Assembly: GCF_020103695.1 (NCBI RefSeq)
Contig: NZ_JAHXBF010000019.1
Location: forward strand, 226,544 to 290,543
Length of the DNA stretch: 64,000 bases
Direction of reading: 5' to 3'
From: Hyalangium versicolor
GTDB lineage: Bacteria > Myxococcota > Myxococcia > Myxococcales > Myxococcaceae
The notes beneath the pieces are model-generated. The model worked only from the letters and a program-made list of their open reading frames with translations, searched no databases and was not told the origin of the DNA. Both the position numbers and the translations under genes were made by a program. This document shows positions 26,237 to 34,329 of this stretch, piece by piece. The first letter of the stretch is position 1. Each line of letters opens with the position of its first letter.

Positions 26237-26396
26237 GGTTCCACCTTCGTTGCGTCCGGATTGGCCGGGAAAGGGCCATTGGTACGATTCGCTCGATTGG
26301 CGGATTTATGAGGGGAAATAAAAGTTTGGCACCGGAACGGAGGTTTTCTCGATGGGTGCGAAAACCCGAGTCCCGCAGCGCGACTTCATGGGCGCC

Positions 26397-28487
26397 TCAA
26401 CGGAGCGGCACTGCCGGACCAATCCAATTGATCATCGAGAAGGAGATGATGCGCCGTGCCGGACTCAGGTGCAATCTGGAGTCGAGGAGGATTCCCTCGT
26501 CGGTGACCTCGAGCAGGGACGCGATGTCGTACCATCCCGCGTTCTCGTTGAAGTACAGAATCACCACCTGGCCGACATACGGCGCGAGGTTCTCGCGGCA
26601 GATGGCGGGCCCACTCTGGAACACCGGGTCGGCCCGGTAGTGGCTGATGGGAAACGTGGGGACCTGGTATCGCTCCAAGGGTCCCCGCTCCGCGTGCCGG
26701 GCGGCTCGCGCCTGGGCCGTCTCGCGTTTGGGCACGGGGATGCGGTGCTCCGCGAACGGGGCCTTCCGCCTGCGAGCCTTCGCGACCGGTGCCTGCTCCT
26801 CCAGCCGCGTGTGCCGAGTCCCGATCGCCCAGCGCCAGGGCCAGGCATGGCGCCCTTCCACCGAGAACATCAGCCTGGGTGCCAGCCGATCCTGGGCTCC
26901 AGGCGGGCCGACCACGGTGCCGTCCGGATCCACTCGCGTGAAGGCCCAGCCGTGCTCGGTCGGAATGAACTGGGAGGATGCGTCCGGCCAGGGGTTCCAG
27001 GAGTCCAACGGCGGCATGTGCCCCGGCTCCATGTCGAACTCAAAGTGGGAGCGCAGGTGTCCGCTGGTCATGTCCCAGAACGCAATCGCGGAGGCCCCCA
27101 CCCCCACGAGCGTGTTGTCCGCGCCCCACTCCAGCCCCTGGATGCCGCCAACACCCTCGAGCCGCCGGAGCAGCCTGGGCTGACGTCCCACCTCCCACAG
27201 CTCGACCCCGCTCTGTCCGAGCAAGCATGCTCCCGCGGTACCGTCGGGGGACCAGGCCCAGCGACGCCTGTCGCCGTGCCAGCGAGACGTCGCGACAGAT
27301 TCCATCTTCAACTGGCACAGGAGCTTCCCTGCCTCGAAGACGCAGACCGCGGGGCGCTCATAATCATTGATGACCACGGCCAGCCTGCGGCCATCGCGTG
27401 ACCAGACGAGCTCGCTGACCCAGTGGTAGCTCGCTTGGATTTGCTTGCTCAGCGAGGCAATCGTTCGACCGGTGTGCCCGTCGGCGAGCGTGAGATGCTT
27501 CTCACCGTAGGCCAGGAGCGCGCCGTCCGGTGAGAACGCCATGGGCACCTCCGCTCCATCGAAACGGAACTGGAGATTGCCGCTGCGGACATCGATAGCG
27601 GAGGCGGACGAGTAGGACGCTCCATCGCCGTCATACTCATTGACGCAATAGCCGTAGACCCGAGAGCCATCGGGGCTCCATCGCACCCAGGTGTGTGGGC
27701 TCGACTCCGAGGGCTTCGCGCGCAACCGGGCGGGGCACCAGCGCACCTCCGCACTGTCCGCGGTGAATGCAGCACCGTCCCTGAACGGGACGATGCATCC
27801 GAGCGCCTGCTCCGGCCCGGGAGTGGAAACGAACAGGTCCCTTTCATCGGGAGACCAGCACCAGGCGGGCGGGTGGCCCATGTTCTCCACGGACTCGGGG
27901 CGTTTGTAAAACTGCGGCGGTGGCGAGCCCCAGCGCCGCGTGACGTCGACGGTGAATGAAGGCCGGGTGCTGCCGGCAAAGGGCCGCAGCACGCCAACGT
28001 CGGCATAGTTGAAGACGACGCCGAGCCACTCTCCCGAAGGAGACCACTGGAGGGAGGAGGGCTCATTCCGGCCTCCGACCCCTCCGAGCTGCTTGAACCC
28101 GATGACATCGACCACGAGGCCCGTCGCCAGCTCCCAGATGCGCAGGTCTCCGCTCGTGTAGACGTCGACGGTGCTACCGGACGTGTCGACGAGGCCACTC
28201 ACGATGGCGAGATAGCTCCCGCAGGGACTGAGCGCAGATGCTCGCTGAATGCCCGTGTAGCGCGGGGTCTCCACGAGCCGTGCTCCCGCGCCCAGGATCT
28301 TCCTGGAGACCCGCCGATGGAGCGCCGTGATGCCTCGCTCGCGTTCGAGCCGGAGGAGCCGTGCGCGCAGCGGCGGAAGGTCCCTGCTGACCACGAAGTT
28401 TCCAAAGTCGGCTCGCTTCAGCAGCGACTCGAGTTCCTTGTCAGAGCTCTGGACCAGCAGAGAGAGATTCGCGAAGAGTTTCGGCAT
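26397..28487 (-). CDS. WD40/PD40-type beta-propeller protein
   Basis: 696 aa. Residues about 60-560 hold repeated propeller blades with phrases such as ALSPCGSYLAIVSG, LQWSPSGEWLGVVF, CWSPDERDLFVST, RWSPDGSRVYGY and VWSRDGRRLAVVIN. An N-terminal charged helical region (LRARLLRLERERGITALHRR) and a C-terminal basic stretch plus a small beta domain (VGQVVILYFNENAGWYDIAS) flank the propeller. No signal peptide is seen, so it is probably cytosolic and a scaffold. It is in the same direction as the lipoprotein downstream, with 160 bp between. The ribosome site is weak. Confidence 0.7.
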   Translation of the reverse strand: MPKLFANLSLLVQSSDKELESLLKRADFGNFVVSRDLPPLRARLLRLERERGITALHRRVSRKILGAGARLVETPRYTGIQRASALSPCGSYLAIVSGLVDTSGSTVDVYTSGDLRIWELATGLVVDVIGFKQLGGVGGRNEPSSLQWSPSGEWLGVVFNYADVGVLRPFAGSTRPSFTVDVTRRWGSPPPQFYKRPESVENMGHPPAWCWSPDERDLFVSTPGPEQALGCIVPFRDGAAFTADSAEVRWCPARLRAKPSESSPHTWVRWSPDGSRVYGYCVNEYDGDGASYSSASAIDVRSGNLQFRFDGAEVPMAFSPDGALLAYGEKHLTLADGHTGRTIASLSKQIQASYHWVSELVWSRDGRRLAVVINDYERPAVCVFEAGKLLCQLKMESVATSRWHGDRRRWAWSPDGTAGACLLGQSGVELWEVGRQPRLLRRLEGVGGIQGLEWGADNTLVGVGASAIAFWDMTSGHLRSHFEFDMEPGHMPPLDSWNPWPDASSQFIPTEHGWAFTRVDPDGTVVGPPGAQDRLAPRLMFSVEGRHAWPWRWAIGTRHTRLEEQAPVAKARRRKAPFAEHRIPVPKRETAQARAARHAERGPLERYQVPTFPISHYRADPVFQSGPAICRENLAPYVGQVVILYFNENAGWYDIASLLEVTDEGILLDSRLHLSPARRIISFSMINWIGPAVPLR

Positions 28488-28600
28488 GCGTCTGGAGTCA
28501 CCCGTTCGCTCGACTCTACCTCAGGTGCCACAACGATCCGCTCCGGCCTGTTCGCTCTGGGGCAGGCCATGGCCTAGCATGCGGCGCGGAGGTGCGAACC

Positions 28601-29794
28601 ATGAGCGCTCGTGTGAACCTGCTGGCTCCCGAAGTCCTGGCCAACCCCTATCCCGTCTTCGCGGAGCTGCGACGTGACGCTCCGATATGTCAGGTGGAGC
28701 CCGGAGGGCTCTGGGCCGTCAGCCGCTACGCGGACATCATGAACGTGCTCAAGAACCCCCAGCTCTTCTCTTCGGAGGGGATGGCACGCTCCATGGAGCC
28801 CGCGTGGTTGGGGTACAACCCGGTGGCGCGCTCCATGCTGGTAATGGACCCGCCCCGGCATGGACGTGCGCGCTCGCTCATCAGCCGCGCCTTCACGCCT
28901 ACCACCATTGCCCAGCTCGAGCCCTTCCTGCGTGCCACTGCCGAGCGGCTCGTCGACGAGCTGCTGGCGCGCCGCGATGCGGACTTCCTCCAGTCCCTGG
29001 CCCTCCCTCTGCCCGCCGCCGCTATCGGACACCTGATGGGGCTGGATGCCTCGCTCTACTCGCGCTTCAAGCACTGGTCCGACCACGTCGCCGTCGTCAG
29101 CGCCATCTCCGCGACCGACATCGAGAAGCAACAACAGGTCCAGCGCTCCCTCCAGGAGATGGAGGGCTACCTGAAGGAAGTCCTGGAGCACCGCCGCCGT
29201 GAGCCCGGGGATGATCTGGTGAGCGGACTACTTACGGCCCGGGTGGACGGGGAGGCGCTCTCGGACGCGGAGCTGATGAGCTTCCTCTTCCTGCTCCTCG
29301 TGGCCGGACTGGAGACGACGGTCAACCTGCTGGGCAACGGAGCTCTCCTCCTGGCGGACCGCCCCGATCTGCTGGAGCGTCTGCGCGCCGAGCCGGAGCT
29401 GATCCCCTCGTTCATCGAGGAGGTGCTGCGCTACGAATCTCCGGCTCAGGCCGGCTTCCGGCTGACGACGGCGGAGGCGGAGGTGGGAGGCGTGAAGTTG
29501 CCGAAGTACTCCGTGCTCATCCTGCTGTTGGGCTCGGCATGCCGGGACGAGCAGTACGTCCCCGACGCGGAGCGCTTCGTGCTCGGGCGCAAAGACCCGG
29601 CCAACCTGCCCTTCGGGCACGGCATCCACTTCTGCCTGGGCGCGCCCCTGGCTCGGCTGGAGGCCCGCGTGACACTGGAGGCGCTGCTGCCACGGATCCG
29701 GAGCCTGTCGCGCACCCCGGAGGCTCCGCGGTGGCACCCGTCCCTCCAGATTCGCGGCCTCATGAGTCTCCCCGTGAGGGTAGAACCGGCTTGA
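28601..29794 (+). CDS. Cytochrome P450
   Basis: 397 aa, normal for bacterial soluble P450s. The ATG at 28601 is preferred over the upstream GTG at 28592, given the GGAGG at spacing 8. It carries the I-helix LVAGLETTVNLLGNG (oxygen activation), the ExxR motif in EEVLRYESP, and the heme loop FGHGIHFCLGAPLARLE with ligand Cys345. It hydroxylates or oxidises an unknown substrate, using ferredoxin and reductase from elsewhere; none is adjacent. It is a stand-alone gene divergent from the propeller gene. Confidence 0.95.
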   Translation: MSARVNLLAPEVLANPYPVFAELRRDAPICQVEPGGLWAVSRYADIMNVLKNPQLFSSEGMARSMEPAWLGYNPVARSMLVMDPPRHGRARSLISRAFTPTTIAQLEPFLRATAERLVDELLARRDADFLQSLALPLPAAAIGHLMGLDASLYSRFKHWSDHVAVVSAISATDIEKQQQVQRSLQEMEGYLKEVLEHRRREPGDDLVSGLLTARVDGEALSDAELMSFLFLLLVAGLETTVNLLGNGALLLADRPDLLERLRAEPELIPSFIEEVLRYESPAQAGFRLTTAEAEVGGVKLPKYSVLILLLGSACRDEQYVPDAERFVLGRKDPANLPFGHGIHFCLGAPLARLEARVTLEALLPRIRSLSRTPEAPRWHPSLQIRGLMSLPVRVEPA

Positions 29795-29943
29795 GGGCAG
29801 TCCGAGCTCCAGGAGTCCGGAGCCATCACGGATTCTGCGGGAGAGCCCGAGGTCGGGGGATGCTTGCGTCCAGGAGGGATGAAGGGGACGTAGCAGGCGC
29901 TTTGACCACCTCCTGGCAAAATGGAGGTTCTCGAGGACCTCTC

Positions 29944-30381
29944 ATGCATCGGTTTCTCATGTGTGCAGCATTTAGATGCTCCGCAACTGCGCTGCTTCTC
30001 GTGCTCACTGCATGCCAAAGCACCCAACCCATGTTGCGCGCGGCCTCCGAGGCGGCAGGTCTTGAGGCGAATGAGGAGCCGCTGCATGAATCGAGGCAGG
30101 ACCCGATGCTGGAATTCGAAGCCTCCCTGGCCACGCAAGCGTGGTGCGCGCAACACCATAACTACTGCACGGAGAAGTGCCTGGAAGAGTACATGCAGTG
30201 TGTCAAGGAGATGGAGTCACAGCCCCTCATGTTCCCGGATATGAAGGCCGCCCAAGATTGGCTCGAGCGGAACAAGAAGGAGGTACTGGTAGGTAGTATC
30301 GTCCTGGTGGCTGGGGCCGCCTTTGTCATCGGCACGGCAGGCGCGGGCGTGCTGGTGCTGGTACCTCTTGTGGCTCTCTGA
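29944..30381 (+). CDS. Lipoprotein with a Cys-rich middle and C-terminal hydrophobic segment (truncated toxin-like family?)
   Basis: 145 aa from the ATG at 29944. Signal with lipobox (ALLLVLTACQS). The middle has four Cys close together (WCAQHHNYCTEKCLEEYMQC). The protein ends right after a long hydrophobic glycine-rich segment (VGSIVLVAGAAFVIGTAGAG). In larger myxobacterial lipoproteins a segment like this is, from memory, followed by a variable C-terminal domain, so this one may be the truncated delivery part. A cytosolic gene follows 11 bp later, as in toxin/immunity pairs. The SitA-like reading is inference only. Confidence 0.55.
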   Translation: MHRFLMCAAFRCSATALLLVLTACQSTQPMLRAASEAAGLEANEEPLHESRQDPMLEFEASLATQAWCAQHHNYCTEKCLEEYMQCVKEMESQPLMFPDMKAAQDWLERNKKEVLVGSIVLVAGAAFVIGTAGAGVLVLVPLVAL

Positions 30382-30392
30382 GGAGCGGTCTC

Positions 30393-30782
30393 GTGACAAC
30401 ACGACCAGAAGACTTCGAATTTGAAGCGTTGTGCCAGACCCTCGAGAGCACGGTGGAGCATGTCCCGGAAACTGCGCGCGATGCGCTCAGTGCCGCAGCG
30501 AACGCGCTCCATTACCTCTATGTAACGGACCAGTTTACGGCATTCCGTGAGTACCTCCGCGACACTGACACCCCTGTCCCCGCCTCGATCGATCCTGCAC
30601 ATGTCTTTCCGGACGTGACACGTGCTGAGGAGTGGCTGCGGAAGCAACCGCTGTCTTCCTGGGGAACTCTCGTGAAAGTGGCTGGAAAAACGTTCGCTGT
30701 CGGGAAGCGGGCAGAGATGAGACTGATACTCGTGCCCTCCTTCACATCGCAAGAAGTAGATTCGCCAGAACGCAGCGAGTAG
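30393..30782 (+). CDS. Unknown small cytosolic protein downstream of a lipoprotein gene
   Basis: 129 aa, GTG start with AGGAGC seven bases upstream. It is acidic at the N-terminus and helical (SAAANALHYLYVTDQFTAFR), then DPAHVFPDVTRAEEWLRKQP and a basic strand KTFAVGKRAEMRLILVPSF. The DVTRAEEWLRKQ part is similar in spacing to MKAAQDWLERNK in the upstream lipoprotein, hinting at a shared ancestry. No known domain recognised. It is co-transcribed with the lipoprotein gene; an immunity or accessory role would fit but is unproven. Confidence 0.5.
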   Translation: MTTRPEDFEFEALCQTLESTVEHVPETARDALSAAANALHYLYVTDQFTAFREYLRDTDTPVPASIDPAHVFPDVTRAEEWLRKQPLSSWGTLVKVAGKTFAVGKRAEMRLILVPSFTSQEVDSPERSE

Positions 30783-31269
30783 GCGCTGACTCCCCGCCAC
30801 CTGTCAACTCTCGTTGGCCAACCTCGCCACCGCCCAGCAGGATCCGAGGATGCGCGCCATCGTCGGTCGGATGTTCTTCAACGGAGGATTCGACGCCAAG
30901 GTGTGGCGCCAAGGGCTGCCTTTCTTGCTCTCCCCTCTCACCCCAGAGGTCTGCTTCAACAACGAGCCTGAGTGGAAAGCTGCTCGCATTTTCGGGACCA
31001 AATCCGGTTTTTGGGACCAAACCGGAGACGGAAACGACATGAGCAAGACGTGGATCGGCAAGTGGAAGCGTATAGGCGGGATAGAGGCCATGTGGAGGGT
31101 GAGGGCTGGAGCGGAGATGTCGAGGAGGGCCGCTGACGGGGGCGGCCCGAGCAGTGAGCCAAGCGGGTGGAGAAGCAGCGCAGCCCCTTGGAGTACACGC
31201 CGGCCCTGGCCGCCCGCCCATGAGGTGCGCGGCAGGGGCTTGGCTCTCTTGGCCCTGGCGGCAGGTGCA
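30783..31269. other. Gene-poor stretch with repeats, no convincing gene
   Basis: Open frames exist on both strands, but none has a start with a ribosome site or a recognised product. Two similar elements GGGACCAAATCCGG (30994-31007) and GGGACCAAACCGG (31013-31025) lie in tandem. The left copy of the 52-bp direct repeat begins at 31068. It reads as the edge of a rearranged mobile region. Confidence 0.4.
31068..31119 (+). repeat. 52-bp direct repeat, left copy
   Basis: Starts GCGTATAGGCGGGATAGAGG and ends GCTGGAGCGGAGATG. It is identical to 33079-33130 except for one base (T versus G), in the same orientation. The two copies bracket 1959 bp that holds the transposase fragment and two unknown genes. 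Confidence 0.85.
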
Positions 31270-31450
31270 TGGTGCCGTCCGGCAGCGGGCGCTTCATGCG
31301 ATAGGCGATGCGGCCATCCTCCATTCGCGAAAGGCGCTCCAGCGCCTGCGCGCCACGCGCCCCATAGCCGCTCAGCCGCTCCAGCCCCTGCCTGTCGTTG
31401 GCATGGAGGTGCGTATTCGCATGCTGGTCGTACGCCGTCTTCTCCCGCAG
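31270..31450 (-). pseudogene. IS91-family transposase fragment
   Basis: On the reverse strand a frame reads TAYDQHANTHLHANDRQGLE, YGARGAQALERLSRMEDGR and IAYRMKRPLPDGT. This is the conserved C-terminal part of IS91-type (Y2 HUH) transposases. It begins abruptly at about 31450 and loses similarity after DGTMH at about 31275, without start, catalytic HUH/YY residues or proper end. It is a relic of a rolling-circle element. Confidence 0.7.
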
Positions 31451-31749
31451 GCGACCGGGTCGCACTTCTTCATCACCGCCAGCACGACTTTCACCGCGCT
31501 GTTCTGGGCTGCGGTGTCGCGGCGGCGGATCAGCTCCCTGGCGATCTCGACCGTGGCCGCATCACTGTCGTCGAGAGAGCGGAAGGTCAGCGTGGTGAGC
31601 ATCGTGGCCGAGAGCGCACGGAGGCGTTTCTTCTGCAGCTGATCGAACTGCGGCACTTTGGTGAGCACTCCATCTTTGGTGCCGAGGGCGTCGATCGCCT
31701 TTCGGGTGCGGAGTTTCGCGAAAGCAGCATCAGCAGTGCGGGTGGACAT
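31372..31749 (-). CDS. Unknown small protein, C-terminus disrupted by IS relic
   Basis: 125 aa from the ATG at 31749 (MSTRTADAAFAKLRTRKAID). The first 100 residues look like a real helical protein (FDQLQKKRLRALSATMLTTL, ATVEIARELIRRRDTAAQNS). After CDPVACG the frame turns into RRRRTTSMRIRT, which is out-of-frame IS91 sequence, so the natural C-terminus is lost. It is divergent from the gene at 31945. No family recognised. Confidence 0.4.
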   Translation of the reverse strand: MSTRTADAAFAKLRTRKAIDALGTKDGVLTKVPQFDQLQKKRLRALSATMLTTLTFRSLDDSDAATVEIARELIRRRDTAAQNSAVKVVLAVMKKCDPVACGRRRRTTSMRIRTSMPTTGRGWSG

Positions 31750-31944
31750 GGGTGGCGCACTCCATCCAGCCGCACGGGCGCGCCCCAGAGAACAGCGGGC
31801 CGGGCCTGCATCTGCGCGATCGGCGGCGCCAGCCGGCACGGGTGCAGCCCTCACGCGCCGGCTCGCACGCGGATGCACGGCGCCCCAGCGTGTTATGACG
31901 CGTGCGTGCTCGTCCACGCCCTCGATTCCGGCTTCCCTGAGACC

Positions 31945-33033
31945 ATGGCCTTTGCCGTTGACACCCCCAGCTTCACCCGCCTGCGCGCCGGCTTGCGTGA
32001 GGTCCTCGAACGAGGGCTGACGCGCACCCTGCGTAGCCTCTGGCCCGACATCGTGCCGGCGCACGATCGGGAGTGGAAGCGAGTCCGCTGGCGCCTCCCC
32101 TCCGACCTGCTGCTGCGCTGGTGCCGCGCGGTGGGTGCCGCCGGCGGCCGCGAGACCGAGGAGGCGCTGGCTGAGGTCACTGCCTGGCTACACCAGCGCC
32201 CCTCGGCGGTGATGAAGCCGGACCTCTGGCTCGGTCTGTGCCACTGCTCGGTCGAGGAGCTGCGTCCTCGAGTCGAGGCGGGCTCGCTGAAGAATGGCGA
32301 CACCTTGTCCGACCTGCTCGTCCAAGTCGCCGTGTCCCTACTCCGGCAGCTCATGGACGAGAGCCCGCTCGAGGAGGATGCGTCCAGCCCTGAATGCCCC
32401 ATCCAGGATGTCGCCTGGGTCGCCGGCCTCCGCTTCAAGACCGGGGAGGCGGGCAGGATGCGCGCGCACATCGAGGGCCCGACCACCGACGCCGTCGTCA
32501 TCCCCGACGGCGTCAGCTTCGACACCGTGCAGCCGGAGTCGCCCTGCGATGTCCTCGCTGCTGTGCGCGACCAGGTCCACCTCTGGCACCTGCTCATGGC
32601 GCTGGTCGGGCCCTACATACGGAGCCGTGGCCCGGGGCCGTTCCTCGCCCCCGAGGCGCTCGGTCATCCAATCGAGGACCCCTCCTGGTGCGTCCTGCCC
32701 CTCTTCGAGGTAGGTCGGCCCGGCGCCGCCCAGCACTGGCGCTGGCCGCTCCTCAGAGCGTGGCACATCCCCCCCGGGGAGGCCGATGCGGTCCGCCGCC
32801 GCGTCGAGACTGCTCGCCCCAGCCGTGCCTGGCACCAGCGCTTCAATGCCAAAGCCGAGCCCGAGCGATGGCGCACCCTGGTTCAGACCCGCTGGCCACA
32901 CCTGCGGGAGCGCTTCACCGACCTGCTCGCGGAGGCCACGCATGCCGGGCGGACCGTCGTGCTCGTCGAGGCCGAGCTCGGGCACGCCACGGTCGTCCCC
33001 GTGGAGGCCAGCGGCGAGCGCATCCTGGTATGA
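31945..33033 (+). CDS. Unknown protein of 362 aa
   Basis: The ATG at 31945 (MAFAVDTPSFTRLRAGLREV) was chosen because the sequence upstream in the same frame is low-quality and overlaps the divergent gene. The protein is soluble and rich in Trp and Arg, with a helical N-terminal half (SDLLLRWCRAVGAAGG, LSDLLVQVAVSLLRQLM) and a mixed C-terminal half (DQVHLWHLLMALVGPYI, RWPHLRERFTDLLAEATHAG). No signal peptide, membrane segment or known motif. It lies inside the segment bounded by the 52-bp repeats, so it may be cargo of a past insertion. Confidence 0.55.
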   Translation: MAFAVDTPSFTRLRAGLREVLERGLTRTLRSLWPDIVPAHDREWKRVRWRLPSDLLLRWCRAVGAAGGRETEEALAEVTAWLHQRPSAVMKPDLWLGLCHCSVEELRPRVEAGSLKNGDTLSDLLVQVAVSLLRQLMDESPLEEDASSPECPIQDVAWVAGLRFKTGEAGRMRAHIEGPTTDAVVIPDGVSFDTVQPESPCDVLAAVRDQVHLWHLLMALVGPYIRSRGPGPFLAPEALGHPIEDPSWCVLPLFEVGRPGAAQHWRWPLLRAWHIPPGEADAVRRRVETARPSRAWHQRFNAKAEPERWRTLVQTRWPHLRERFTDLLAEATHAGRTVVLVEAELGHATVVPVEASGERILV

Positions 33034-33078
33034 CCGCAGCTCGGCAGGGGGGGCGATCAGTTCACCGGCTCCATCTCG

Positions 33079-33130
33079 GCGTATAGGCGGGAGAGAGGCC
33101 ATGTGGAGGGTGAGGGCTGGAGCGGAGATG
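33079..33130 (+). repeat. 52-bp direct repeat, right copy
   Basis: One mismatch from 31068-31119. On the reverse strand it occupies the point where the broken Ig-like gene leaves its expected sequence (after FNSWPLVSALS). Confidence 0.85.
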
Positions 33131-33749
33131 GAGAGGGCAGAGACGAGAGGCCAGGAGTTAAAACGAACGTCGAGCAATGCGTTGCCCTCACCGGAGCCAT
33201 CCTCCACGTTGATGGCGAGGGACACCGAGGAAGAGGCACTCCGAGAGTCGCTCACGGTCAGGGTGAGAGTTACCAGGCCCGTTGTGGCTGGAGCAGTCCA
33301 CGAGGTGCTGGCGTGAGTGGGGTCTGAGAAAGAGCCAGCAGAGGCTATCCAGGCGTAAGAGATGGAGTCGCCCGTGTTCGGGTCCTGCTGGAGGGTGATG
33401 GCAACAAGGGTTGTCTGGTTGGTTGTGATAGTGACACCAGACGAGGACCCCTCGAATAGCAAGGTATTGCTGGAGTCGAAAGCCTGAGCGAGGAATTCAC
33501 GGTGAGCGCCAGCGGAGATGTTGCCGATGACTCCCCCCATAATCCGTCCGTTCGTACCAGCTCCGTCGTGATGGATGGCATGTCCGGGCCGGAGGACGTG
33601 ACGGTGACGCGAGAGACGGACGCGGCGGAGGAGAGGGTTTGGCCCACGGAGACGGCGAACTAGGCGGAGCCAGCTCCCTCAGACTGACTCGATACCGCTA
33701 TCCCTGCGTCTGCCGAGTGACAGAGAGGACTTGAGCTCCCTGGGCCCAT
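33079..33749 (-). pseudogene. Broken Ig-like surface lipoprotein gene (stop, frameshift and truncation)
   Basis: Reverse-strand reading from the ATG at 33749 gives CHSADAGIAVSSQSEGAGSA, then an in-frame TAG (33660-33662). The same frame goes on FAVSVGQTLSSAASVSRVTV up to GLWG. At a six-C run (33533-33538, G6 on the coding strand) one base is missing; the next frame resumes GGVIGNISAGAHREFLAQAF and the Ig-like YAWIASAGSF..WTAPATTGLVTLTLTVSDS. The gene ends at the 52-bp repeat. The layout matches a common myxobacterial lipoprotein family with Ig/PKD-like domains. Three independent lesions make it non-functional. Confidence 0.75.
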
Positions 33750-33824
33750 TGCAAATCGTCGCCGCCGGGCATACTTCGGGGCGGCGCGAGAACTGAAGCT
33801 CGCGCCTCACGAAAGGGTTGGCCC

Positions 33825-34160
33825 GTGAAAAAGTTCCTCGTTCTTTACAAGGCGTCGGCGTCGGCTTTCGAGCAGATGATGAAGGCTACGCCGGAGCAGC
33901 AGAAGGCCGGAATGGATGCGTGGATGACTTGGAGCAAGCGCGCGGCCGCGTCGATCGTCGACATGGGAGCGCCGCTCGGAAAGAGCCTGCGCGTAACGAA
34001 GGGCGGTGCTTCGCCGACCACGAATGACCTCGGCGGATATTCGCTGCTGCAGGCGGAGTCGAAGGAAGCACTCGCGGAGATCCTGAAGGGGCACCCTCAC
34101 TTCATGACGCCCGACAGCTCCATCGAGGTCGTCGAGATCATGCCGATGCCGGGCATGTGA
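33825..34160 (+). CDS. YCII-related domain protein
   Basis: 111 aa, GTG start after GAAAGGG. It has the YciI/DGPF ferredoxin-like fold: MKKFLVLYKASASAFEQMMK, WSKRAAASIVDMGAPLGKS, GGYSLLQAESKEALAEILKG and a C-terminal EVVEIMPMPGM. Family members are small dimers, some with peroxidase or dehalogenase-like activity, most of unknown role. It is a single gene between two decayed or repeat-rich regions. Confidence 0.85.
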   Translation: MKKFLVLYKASASAFEQMMKATPEQQKAGMDAWMTWSKRAAASIVDMGAPLGKSLRVTKGGASPTTNDLGGYSLLQAESKEALAEILKGHPHFMTPDSSIEVVEIMPMPGM

Positions 34161-34329
34161 AGCTTGCCGGACTCACATCGAGCGTGACCCGCCCGCGCAC
34201 AGCCGCAGGCTTCAGGCCGCTCGCTCTTCCTCAACCCACCACCTCGATCGCTCTGGCCAGGGCGATCACGCCTTCGCTGTGGAAGAGCTGCCGCGCAGTC
34301 ACTGCGCCGTCCAAGCCTCTGGAGACCTC

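Noticed and set aside
30814..31944. Upstream extension of the 362-aa gene to a 739-aa protein
   Set aside because: The extension overlaps the IS91 relic and a divergent gene, and its composition is not protein-like.
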